A DNA stretch of 34,203 nt, taken from the NCBI GenBank assembly GCA_005878955.1, contig VBMI01000134.1:1-34203 (forward strand), given 5' to 3'. Positions 15,702-22,407 of the stretch are shown here, one piece after another (position 1 is the stretch's first letter; each line of letters begins with the position of its first letter). The DNA is from Methanobacteriota archaeon. Lineage in GTDB: Archaea; Thermoplasmatota; Thermoplasmata; RBG-16-68-12. The notes below the pieces were generated by a model that saw only the letters and a program-made list of their open reading frames with translations, was not told the DNA's origin and ran no database searches. The translations under genes were made by a program, and so were the position numbers.

Positions 15702-15720
15702 GGCCCGCCTACGAGGGCCA

Positions 15721-15730
15721 CTCTATAAAA
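15721..15730 (-). promoter_or_regulatory. TATA box of the MscS gene
   Basis: TTTTATAGAG on the minus strand is centred about 25 nt upstream of the GTG at 15701. This is a strong archaeal TATA match in an otherwise GC-rich context and supports the GTG as the first base(s) of the mRNA. Confidence 0.7.
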
Positions 15731-15764
15731 GCGACCCGACTCCGTTCTCACAGATGAGAACCGC

Positions 15765-16964
15765 CTAGATCATGTCGGCGAACTTCGCGACGAGGTCCGG
15801 GTGCCGCTCCTTGATCACTTTCAGCATCGCGTGGACACTAAGCTTCTCGATCCCCGCCGTCGACAGCGTGGCGATGATCTTGTCGAAGTCCTCGTCGGAG
15901 AGGGTGACGAGCTTGTTCTTCGCCATCCAGTTCCGGTAGAGAGTCTCCTCGAGCTCCGCCCGCCAGCCCTTCTCGTACGGCTGGAGATCCTCCTTCGAGT
16001 ACGTCCCGCCGCGTTCCTTGATCTCGGAGAGGACTTTCCCCAGGATCATGCCGGCAAGGCACCCGTTGCCGATCCCGCCTCCCGTGATCGGGTCGATGTG
16101 GCGGGCGGCGTCCCCCACCATCGCGATTCCGTCCCGGACCGTCTCCTTGATCGGCGGGCACGTAGACACGCCACCGGTCACCATGTCCAGGAACTGGGCC
16201 CGCTTCATCCGCGGGTCCTTCTTGCAGAACGCGTCCAGGTACATCTTGAGGTCCATCTTGTTCTTCAGACGGTCCAGGGAGATCCCGAGGCCCACGTTCG
16301 CCGTGCATTCGTCCTTCGGGAACACCCAGATGTACCCGGCGGGGGCGCACGTCCCGAGGAAGAACTCGCAGTAGTGCGGGAAGTCCGGGTCCGGCTCGAT
16401 GTTCGTGAGGCGGTACTGTAGCGTGCCGGTGATGTCCCCGGCCTTCATCAGCGTCTTCATGCCCGCCCACCGGCCGACTTGGCTCTCGTAGCCGTCCGCG
16501 GCGACGACGCAGTCCGCCTCGATGTTGAACTCCTCCTCGAGCCGCTTCACGCGGACCCCCGTGACGCGCCCGTCGTCCTTCAGCAGTCCGACCGCGGTTG
16601 TCTTCACCCAGATCTCGGAGCCTGCCTTCGCGGCGAGCTTCGCGCATGCCTTGTCGAATGCGTCCCGCTCGAGGACGATCCCGACCTCGTTGCCCGCGTG
16701 CTTCTCGTCGATCTTCAGGACGTTCCCGGCAGGGGAGATGATCTTCGCGCCCTTGACCTCCTGGGCGACCCACTTATTCTCGTAAGGGATGCCGCAGTCG
16801 TCGAGGAAATGGCGGGCGATCCCCTCGCCGCAGCGGACCGGGGAGCCGATCTCCTGCCGCTTCTCGATCATCAGGGTGTTGCAGCCGCCCAGGGCGGCGT
16901 ACCGCGCGGCGGAGCTCCCGGCAGGTCCGGCCCCGACGACCACGACGTCGTACTTCAACGTCAT
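15765..16964 (-). CDS. Geranylgeranyl reductase family FAD protein (digeranylgeranylglycerophospholipid reductase)
   Basis: This is a flavoprotein that saturates the isoprenoid chains of archaeal membrane lipids. The 399-residue product begins YDVVVVGAGPAGSSAARYAA, a dinucleotide-binding GxGxxG motif. The family segment EKRQEIGSPVRCGEGIA, the YIWVFPKDECTANVGLG strand and the second FAD motif GIAMVGDAARHIDPITGGGIGNG follow. ATG 16964 is preceded by ATTTAA about 30 nt upstream; the longer track start at 17093 is inside the ferredoxin gene and was rejected. It lies 50 nt downstream of a 2[4Fe-4S] ferredoxin, a known type of electron donor for archaeal GGR, and of a tetraether-synthase-like radical SAM gene. 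Together they suggest a lipid tail-maturation cluster. Confidence 0.95.
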   Translation of the reverse strand: MTLKYDVVVVGAGPAGSSAARYAALGGCNTLMIEKRQEIGSPVRCGEGIARHFLDDCGIPYENKWVAQEVKGAKIISPAGNVLKIDEKHAGNEVGIVLERDAFDKACAKLAAKAGSEIWVKTTAVGLLKDDGRVTGVRVKRLEEEFNIEADCVVAADGYESQVGRWAGMKTLMKAGDITGTLQYRLTNIEPDPDFPHYCEFFLGTCAPAGYIWVFPKDECTANVGLGISLDRLKNKMDLKMYLDAFCKKDPRMKRAQFLDMVTGGVSTCPPIKETVRDGIAMVGDAARHIDPITGGGIGNGCLAGMILGKVLSEIKERGGTYSKEDLQPYEKGWRAELEETLYRNWMAKNKLVTLSDEDFDKIIATLSTAGIEKLSVHAMLKVIKERHPDLVAKFADMI

Positions 16965-16989
16965 GTACCGCCTCGCATCGTAGCGGGCC

Positions 16990-16997
16990 CTTAAATC
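16990..16997 (-). promoter_or_regulatory. Possible TATA box for geranylgeranyl reductase
   Basis: Minus-strand GATTTAAG lies about 30 nt upstream of ATG 16964, just past the ferredoxin stop. It could give the reductase a private promoter in addition to read-through from the tes and ferredoxin genes. Confidence 0.45.
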
Positions 16998-17014
16998 CCT
17001 TCTGACCCGGGGCG

Positions 17015-17257
17015 CTACTTCAGCTGAGTGAGCTTGTGCCCGTGCGGATAGTCGATGGCGCCCACGGGGCAGACCTTCACGCACATCCCGCACTGGGTGC
17101 AGTCCTCATTGAACGTGAGGTACACCTCGTTCAGGAAGATCGCGTTCGTCGGACAGGTGCCGACGCAGGCCCCGCAGTGCATGCAGAGCATGTCGTCGAT
17201 CGCCATCAGGCCGTTGTCCCGGACGTTCGGGCGCAGGGAGACGAGCTCAGTTGGCAT
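17015..17257 (-). CDS. 2[4Fe-4S] ferredoxin
   Basis: This small electron carrier of 80 residues has two classical cluster motifs: CMHCGACVGTCP and CTQCGMCVKVCP, each followed by the expected Pro. ATG 17257 was chosen (MPTELVSLRPN). It overlaps the end of the upstream radical SAM gene by 11 nt, implying translational coupling. The genes before and after both need low-potential electrons: the radical SAM enzyme for SAM cleavage and the geranylgeranyl reductase for double-bond reduction. It is a good candidate donor for one or both, an inference from context. Confidence 0.94.
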   Translation of the reverse strand: MPTELVSLRPNVRDNGLMAIDDMLCMHCGACVGTCPTNAIFLNEVYLTFNEDCTQCGMCVKVCPVGAIDYPHGHKLTQLK

Positions 17258-18875
17258 GCCGCTTCCGCCACTCCTCAATCGGCACCGCGAACTTCTTCTC
17301 GACTTCCTCGCGGAAGTTCGGGCCCGTGTTGTAGGCGCAGAATGGGATCACCTTGCCATCCGGGGTCGCGTAGTGGATGACGCAGCGCTTCACCCGCTCG
17401 ATGTCGTAGTTGTAGTTGTCCTGGAAGTGCATTCCGCCCACGTACATCGTTCCCCAGCTGAACTCCGCCGCGCCCTTCTTGTCGCCCTTCGTGAACATGC
17501 GGTTCAGGATTTTCAGCATCTTGCCGAGCCCCATGTCCGCGGGCGCCTCGTCCTTCTTGAAGTGCTTCTTCAGGAGGCTCAGGGCCTTGATCTTCGACGT
17601 GAACTTGATCTTCTTGTCGCGGGTCTCCTGGGCGAGGGTCCACATATCCTCCATGAGGCCCTCGACGTCGATGAACCGCGTGATCGGCACGGGGTCCCGG
17701 CCGTTCTCGAGGAACATGTACGAGGCCAGGCCGCACGCGGGGTGGCTCGTGAACACGGTCTTCGCGCTCCCCGTGAGGGCGGACACGAGCTCCGAGATCG
17801 GCGCGACGAAGGGCACTGGATACCAGTCGTCCCGTGTCAAGTAGCCCGTCTGCTCCTCGAGGTCATACGCGAGGTCGCTCAGCGTGTACCGCAGCTTCCG
17901 GCGGTCTTCCTCAGGAATCCGCCCCGTCAGGGACACGGGCTGGTAGTTCACACCCTTCACGACGTCCCGGTTCTTGATCGCGAAGTTCAGGATGTCGCCG
18001 GCCTGGTCGTCGTTGAAGGAGTTCACCATCGTCGGCACGAGGCACACGGTGGGGTGCTCCTTCCGGGCCTTGTCCATCTCCCGGACCTTCTCGATGACCT
18101 TCAGCTTGATGTCCAGCAGCGGCCGCCCGCGGGCCTTGATGTAGTTCTCCTCGCGGAGGCCGTCGAACTGGAGGTATAGCGTGTTCAGACCGGACTCGGA
18201 GATTTTCTCGAGGAACCCTTCCTCGGTCGCGACCCGGATGCCGTTTGTGGCGACCTGGATCTGACCAAAGCCCATCTCCTTGGCCGCCTTCACGATCTCC
18301 GGGAACTGCGGGTAGATCGTCGGCTCGCCGCCGGCGAACTGGATCGACGTCACGGGGATCGGGCGCTGGGCCCGCAGGACCGCGAATTCGTACACGATCT
18401 GCTCGAACGTCGGCTCACAGACGTACCCGGCCGCATTCGCGTTCGCGAAGCAGATCGGGCACTTCAGGTTGCACCGGTTCGTAAGGTCGATGTTGCACAG
18501 CGCGGTGTGGGAGTAGTGGAGGTTGCACAGCCCGCACTCGTACGGGCACACCTTCGCGTCGACGATCGAGGGGTTCTCGAGGCCGACCCCGTCGAACTCC
18601 CAGTTCTCCGCCTTCAAGTACATCTCGGCATCGGACCAGCACACCTCGTCGAACTCGCCGTGCTCCTTGCACGTCTTCTTCATCTTGAGGGCGCCGTCGC
18701 CCATGTACAGAGTCGCGGGGATGACCTTCAGGCACTCCGGGCACAGGCTCCCCGTCCGGCGGGGGAGACCCTTGGAGAGTTTCGAGGGCATCGTGACCAT
18801 CGTGCCAGCGGATCGGGACTCGACATACATGTTCCGAACCGCGCCGACGGCGTAATCCGTACCGCATAGGGACAT
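17247..18875 (-). CDS. tes: Tetraether synthase (Tes)-like radical SAM protein
   Basis: This radical SAM enzyme is of the MJ0619/MA_1486 type, the family shown to couple archaeol chains into GDGT tetraether lipids. The 542-residue product has an N-terminal Cys-rich segment (SLCPECLKVIPATLYMGDG..KKTCKEHGEF), a second Cys group (KVCPYECGLCNLH) and the radical SAM motif CNLKCPIC (Cys 135, 139, 142). A GGEPTIYPQFPEI glycine-rich SAM site and further Cys in the C-terminal half follow. Neighbouring ferredoxin (11-nt overlap) and geranylgeranyl reductase support a membrane-lipid role. ATG 18875 is preceded by AAGGTG at a 7-nt spacing. An inverted repeat sits beside its TATA box. A relative acting on another substrate cannot be excluded. 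Confidence 0.9.
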   Translation of the reverse strand: MSLCGTDYAVGAVRNMYVESRSAGTMVTMPSKLSKGLPRRTGSLCPECLKVIPATLYMGDGALKMKKTCKEHGEFDEVCWSDAEMYLKAENWEFDGVGLENPSIVDAKVCPYECGLCNLHYSHTALCNIDLTNRCNLKCPICFANANAAGYVCEPTFEQIVYEFAVLRAQRPIPVTSIQFAGGEPTIYPQFPEIVKAAKEMGFGQIQVATNGIRVATEEGFLEKISESGLNTLYLQFDGLREENYIKARGRPLLDIKLKVIEKVREMDKARKEHPTVCLVPTMVNSFNDDQAGDILNFAIKNRDVVKGVNYQPVSLTGRIPEEDRRKLRYTLSDLAYDLEEQTGYLTRDDWYPVPFVAPISELVSALTGSAKTVFTSHPACGLASYMFLENGRDPVPITRFIDVEGLMEDMWTLAQETRDKKIKFTSKIKALSLLKKHFKKDEAPADMGLGKMLKILNRMFTKGDKKGAAEFSWGTMYVGGMHFQDNYNYDIERVKRCVIHYATPDGKVIPFCAYNTGPNFREEVEKKFAVPIEEWRKRHAN

Positions 18876-18910
18876 CTCAACGCACCTTGTCCTAGGCCAA
18901 TATTCGGGTC

Positions 18911-18920
18911 GATAATAAGT
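18911..18920 (-). promoter_or_regulatory. TATA box and short leader of tes
   Basis: Minus-strand ACTTATTATC lies about 40 nt before ATG 18875, which would give a leader of roughly 13 nt carrying AAGGTG, a Shine-Dalgarno match 7 nt from the start. A second AT-rich word, GAATATTGG, sits closer (about 27 nt) and could be an alternative leaderless promoter. Confidence 0.5.
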
Positions 18921-18924
18921 CTAA

Positions 18925-18943
18925 TGTAGTAAGTGCTACTACA
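18925..18943. promoter_or_regulatory. Perfect inverted repeat upstream of tes TATA (putative operator)
   Basis: TGTAGTA-AGTGC-TACTACA is a perfect 7-bp palindrome with a 5-nt spacer in a 77-nt intergenic gap. It is immediately upstream of the tes TATA box, where the BRE would be. The size and position fit a dimeric regulator site; the regulator is unknown. It could alternatively be a weak hairpin at the 3' end of the DUF72 transcript, though the AT-rich stem makes that less likely. Confidence 0.55.
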
Positions 18944-18952
18944 ATCTGCGGA

Positions 18953-19903
18953 TTATGGGGAGTATTTAAGGGGAGCCGCTCGCGGGCCGTCCGCCGCCTC
19001 AATGAAGTCCTTAAGGGAGGTGAATGACCTTTCGGGAAGCTCTCGCAGCAGCTCCGCGGCATGGATGTTACCCGCCCGCTCGGTGGCCACGACTTTCCAG
19101 CCGTGGTCGCGGATCAGGCCCCCCCGCGTCGACGGGAACACGGCGTCCGGGGCAAGGACCTCCTCGAGCGCCCGCACCCCCCTGCCACGGGTCGCCGGGA
19201 TTAGGGACCCGCTCGAGCGAAACTCGAGGAACCGAGCCGCGTCCTTGTACATCCGCACGCCATGAAAGGTGAACACTATCCGGTTCGACTCGCGGCCGCC
19301 GGACGCCGAAACAATCTCCCGCAGCTCGTCGTCCGAGAACTCCCACACATTATGGGCGCCCTTGCCGAGAAGCCGGGCGTACGCGATATCGGAGGCGACC
19401 CGGGGCCGTTCCCCTTTGGAGAGGTCCACGACGTCGACCCCTCCGATATCCTCCAGCGCCCTCGCGAGCGCCGGCGGGAGGGGGTGGCCCGCATGACCCC
19501 GGGCTTCGAGCGCGAGGCGCACGCTTGACCCCGCCGCGGCCGCGAAGTCCTTCAGGGAAGCCGTTTCGCGCGGGCCGAAACCGAGCTCGGGAGGCGTCTC
19601 CAGGACGATCAGGTCCGAACGCAAGGCGCGTGCGATTGCGGCATCCCTCGAGAGCGCCGACAGGGCTGTGCGCGTTGCGCGGAATCGTTCCCAATGGGTG
19701 ATCGTCCGATGGCCCTTGACGGCGAACCGGAAGTCGTCGGGGACGGACCGCCTCCACCGGCGGGCGTCGAGGAGGGAAGGGTGGCGATAGAACGTCATGT
19801 TGACCTCGACGAATCGGAACGCTCGGGCGTAGTCGGGAAGTGAGCGGCCTGAGGGCCCCCGGAAATACCCCCATCCTCCGGCTCCGATCCAGGTTTCCGA
19901 CAT
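18953..19903 (-). CDS. DUF72 family protein (YecE-like), short form
   Basis: This is a 316-residue DUF72 protein, a TIM-barrel family of undetermined biochemical role. The family signature opens the protein (WIGAGGWGYF) and is followed by RFVEVNMTFYRHPS, FRFAVKGHRTITHW and LIVLETPPELGF. The C-terminal half (GGVDVVDLSKGERPR, AYARLLGKGAHNVWEFSDDEL) is less typical but in frame to the stop. ATG 19903 (MSETWIG) was preferred over the track start at 19981, because the extra N-terminus is Arg-rich shadow. It is divergent from a second DUF72 gene 112 nt away; the two are diverged paralogues, and this copy lacks the zinc-site tail. Confidence 0.88.
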   Translation of the reverse strand: MSETWIGAGGWGYFRGPSGRSLPDYARAFRFVEVNMTFYRHPSLLDARRWRRSVPDDFRFAVKGHRTITHWERFRATRTALSALSRDAAIARALRSDLIVLETPPELGFGPRETASLKDFAAAAGSSVRLALEARGHAGHPLPPALARALEDIGGVDVVDLSKGERPRVASDIAYARLLGKGAHNVWEFSDDELREIVSASGGRESNRIVFTFHGVRMYKDAARFLEFRSSGSLIPATRGRGVRALEEVLAPDAVFPSTRGGLIRDHGWKVVATERAGNIHAAELLRELPERSFTSLKDFIEAADGPRAAPLKYSP

Positions 19904-19983
19904 CTCCACTCCCCAGTGCCGCGGGCCCCTATGAAGCTCCCGCGGAGGTCGCCGAAAATGGCTTTCGCGGGCCTCCGCCATGG

Positions 19984-19991
19984 GATTAAGA
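19984..19991 (+). promoter_or_regulatory. TATA box of the plus-strand DUF72 gene
   Basis: GATTAAGA is centred about 28 nt upstream of ATG 20016. The spacing matches other leaderless promoters in the window and decides for ATG 20016 over the upstream in-frame ATG at 19980. Confidence 0.5.
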
Positions 19992-20015
19992 GTTCACACG
20001 GATTTCCTGCAGCAG

Positions 20016-21218
20016 ATGGGGACCCTTCGCTTCGGGACATCGGGCTGGTCGTACGATGAATGGCTCGGCGTCTTCTATGAGACCGCGGGCGAGAGCAAGC
20101 TCGCGGCGTACTCGAAGGTGTTCAACACCGCCGAGATCGACTCGAGCTTCTACCGGGCACCCACCAAGGGCATGGTCCTCGGGTGGCTCCGGTACAGCCC
20201 GGAGGATTTCGTGTTCACCGCGAAGGTCCCGCAGACGGTGACCCACGACCGGCGGATCGACGTGGGCAAGCGCGCGGAGGAGGACCTGCGAGCGTTCTGC
20301 GAGCTCATGGACCCGTTGAACGATGCGGGCAAGGTCGGGCCGCTGCTCCTTCAGCTCCCGCCCTCCCTCCGGTTCGACCCGCCCGTCGTGCAAGCGTTCT
20401 TCGAGGCGCTCCCTCACCGCTACAAATGGGCCCTCGAGTTCAGGAACAAGTCCTGGCTCGTGCCCGAGGCCTACGACCTCCTTAGGCAGCACGGCGTCGC
20501 GTACACGATCGTCGACGAGCCCCTCCTGCCGCCGGACGTCCACCTCACCGCGGACTTCTCGTACATCCGCTGGCACGGGCGAGGAAACGAGCCCTGGTAC
20601 GACTACCAATATTCGGAGGAGGAGCTCCGCGCCTGGGTGCCGAAGGTGGAGAAGATCGCCGAGGCCTCGGACCCAGTCTACGGTTTCTTCAACAACCACT
20701 TCCACGGGTACGCCCCGGAAAACGCGCTTCAGGTCCTCGAGATGCTCGGTGCGATCACCCCCGCACAGGCGACAATGAAGAGCCATATCGAGGATTTCCG
20801 GGCGGGGATCACCCGAGTCGCGGGCGGGAAGTACCGCGCGGCGACCCTCGACGCATTCAGCGAGGGGGCCCCGGCCACCCCGGCGATGGACACCGAAGTG
20901 GCCGATGCGCTTCGAGCCTTCCTCGACGCCGGTCGGCTCGACCGTGCCGCTAGGATCCCGGATGCGGACGTGGAACTCACGGACGAGGGAGAGGAGGTCA
21001 GCGCACGCGTGAAGGAGTACACGGTCGTCGTCGACATGCCGGGCAGGACGATCCTCCACGATTGTGACGACTGGTCCTCTCGCCTGGTGAAGCGGGAGTT
21101 CTGCAAACACGTGGCGAAGGCATTCCTGCGGATGAGCCCCGAGCGGGCCCTCGAACGACTCGACCGGATCCGGGGCGAGCGACGCGAGTGGCGATTCAAG
21201 GTCCCGGATAGAGACTAG
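20016..21218 (+). CDS. DUF72 protein with C-terminal SWIM-like zinc-finger extension
   Basis: This second DUF72 TIM-barrel protein has 400 residues. The barrel (1-250) begins MGTLRFGTSGWSYDEW and includes AEIDSSFYRAPT, FVFTAKVPQTVTHD, GPLLLQLPPSLRFD, YKWALEFRNKSW and FSYIRWHGR, all family motifs. About 120 extra residues follow, ending in a segment like a SWIM finger: RTILHDCDDWSSRLVKREFCKHVAKAFL, an HxC...CxH arrangement where the first Cys of the usual CxC is His. SWIM fingers bind DNA or proteins, so this copy may act on nucleic acid. FEN-1 lies 70 nt downstream on the same strand. ATG 20016 was chosen because a TATA-like box lies 28 nt upstream. Confidence 0.88.
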   Translation: MGTLRFGTSGWSYDEWLGVFYETAGESKLAAYSKVFNTAEIDSSFYRAPTKGMVLGWLRYSPEDFVFTAKVPQTVTHDRRIDVGKRAEEDLRAFCELMDPLNDAGKVGPLLLQLPPSLRFDPPVVQAFFEALPHRYKWALEFRNKSWLVPEAYDLLRQHGVAYTIVDEPLLPPDVHLTADFSYIRWHGRGNEPWYDYQYSEEELRAWVPKVEKIAEASDPVYGFFNNHFHGYAPENALQVLEMLGAITPAQATMKSHIEDFRAGITRVAGGKYRAATLDAFSEGAPATPAMDTEVADALRAFLDAGRLDRAARIPDADVELTDEGEEVSARVKEYTVVVDMPGRTILHDCDDWSSRLVKREFCKHVAKAFLRMSPERALERLDRIRGERREWRFKVPDRD

Positions 21219-21259
21219 GCCGTCCACGGGACCGGCCCCACGGGCGCCCGTGCGAGAAC

Positions 21260-21268
21260 CTTAACATG
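21260..21268 (+). promoter_or_regulatory. TATA-like box of the FEN-1 gene
   Basis: CTTAACATG is centred 25 nt upstream of the GTG at 21289, the spacing of a leaderless archaeal promoter. It is modest in sequence but well placed. Confidence 0.45.
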
Positions 21269-21288
21269 GACGGTTCGATGAGAGCGGT

Positions 21289-22308
21289 GTGGGCGTTGCC
21301 CTTACGCCAATCATCGAGAAGACGGTCGTCGACCTCGACGCGTTCCGGGGGCGAACGATCGCGGTAGACGGGAACCTCGAGCTGTACCAGTTTCTCTCCG
21401 TGATCCGGTTGCGGGACGGCACGCCCCTCAAGGACGAGGGGGGCCGGGTGACGTCCCACCTGAACGGGCTGATGTTCCGAACCACCCGCCTCGTCTCGGA
21501 CCACGACATCCGCCCCGTCTTCGTCTTCGATGGGGTTCCACCTTCCCTGAAGGCCGGCGAGATTGAAAGACGAAGGGCCGCACGCGAGAAGGCGGCGAAA
21601 GAATACGAGCTCGCGCTGAAGGGCGGGGACTACGGCACCGCGTGGTCGAAGGCCGTGATGACGTCACGTCTCACGCGGGAGATGGTCGCCGAGGCGAAGA
21701 CCCTGCTCGGGCTTCTGGGGATTCCATACGTCCAGGCGCCCAGTGAGGGGGAGGCGCAGGCAGCGTGGCTCGCCCGCCAAGGCGTCGCGTGGGCCGTGGG
21801 CTCGAAGGACTATGACTCTCTCCTGTTCGGCGCGCCGAGGGTGGCACGTTTCCTCACGATTTCCGGGTCGGAGTTTCTCCCGAGCTTGGGAAGATCAAGG
21901 CCGACGCGGCCAGAGATCATCGAACTCGACCCGTGGCTCCGATCGTTGTCCCTGACGAGGGAACAGCTCATCGACGTGGCCGTCCTCGTCGGAACGGACT
22001 TCAACGAAGGGACCAAAGGGATTGGACCGAAGAAAGGAGTGAAGCTGATTCGGGAGATCGGTAGCCTCGATAATGCCTCGGATGAAATCCGGCGAGGACT
22101 TCCCGAGAACCTCCAGGAGATCCGGGAGTTCTTCCTACACCCGCCCGTCGAGTCAAATCCTTCCATCGTGAGGGGACCTACAGACGAAGCTGCCGTATTC
22201 GAATTCCTCTGCGACGAACGAGGGTTCACACGGGAGCGGGTGCGCGTCGCCTTGGAGCGCCTTCGGCCGCCGGGTTTCCGGTCCCCGACTCTGGACACCT
22301 ATCCATGA
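21289..22308 (+). CDS. fen: Flap endonuclease 1 (FEN-1)
   Basis: This is a structure-specific 5' nuclease that removes flaps at Okazaki fragment junctions and in repair. The 339-residue protein (family usual about 340) begins MGVALTPII, where Gly2 is part of the active site. Acidic metal ligands are in IAVDGN, FVFDGVPP, APSEGEAQAA and SKDYDSLLFG. The helix-two-turn-helix follows (DVAVLVGTDFNEGTKGIGPKKGVKLI), which binds downstream DNA. The C-terminus, RSPTLDTYP, is where a PCNA-binding QxxLxxFF box is expected; only a degenerate version is visible. The GTG start fits both the conserved N-terminus and a TATA-like box 25 nt upstream. The upstream neighbour is the DUF72 gene with the zinc-site tail. 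Confidence 0.96.
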   Translation: MGVALTPIIEKTVVDLDAFRGRTIAVDGNLELYQFLSVIRLRDGTPLKDEGGRVTSHLNGLMFRTTRLVSDHDIRPVFVFDGVPPSLKAGEIERRRAAREKAAKEYELALKGGDYGTAWSKAVMTSRLTREMVAEAKTLLGLLGIPYVQAPSEGEAQAAWLARQGVAWAVGSKDYDSLLFGAPRVARFLTISGSEFLPSLGRSRPTRPEIIELDPWLRSLSLTREQLIDVAVLVGTDFNEGTKGIGPKKGVKLIREIGSLDNASDEIRRGLPENLQEIREFFLHPPVESNPSIVRGPTDEAAVFEFLCDERGFTRERVRVALERLRPPGFRSPTLDTYP

Positions 22309-22331
22309 AAAGAAACGCCCCGCCCCAAACG

Positions 22332-22340
22332 TTTATATGA
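22332..22340 (+). promoter_or_regulatory. Promoter (TATA) of the peptide ABC transporter operon
   Basis: TTTATATGA in ACGTTTATATGAG is the strongest TATA match in the window. It would start transcription near 22364, giving a leader of about 44 nt that carries GGAGGAAAA and AAGGGGGAA before the ATG at 22408. Unlike most genes here, this operon therefore has a leader with a ribosome-binding site. Confidence 0.7.
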
Positions 22341-22407
22341 GAACGGACAGTTCGCGGCGCCGTCGTTTTTCCGCTCCTGCCGGAGGAAAACAAGGGGGAA
22401 ATTCACC

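Noticed and set aside
22360-22372. T-run as FEN-1 terminator
   Set aside because: It lies downstream of the strong transporter TATA box and would sit at that operon's transcription start; a short T-run alone is not enough to call a terminator.
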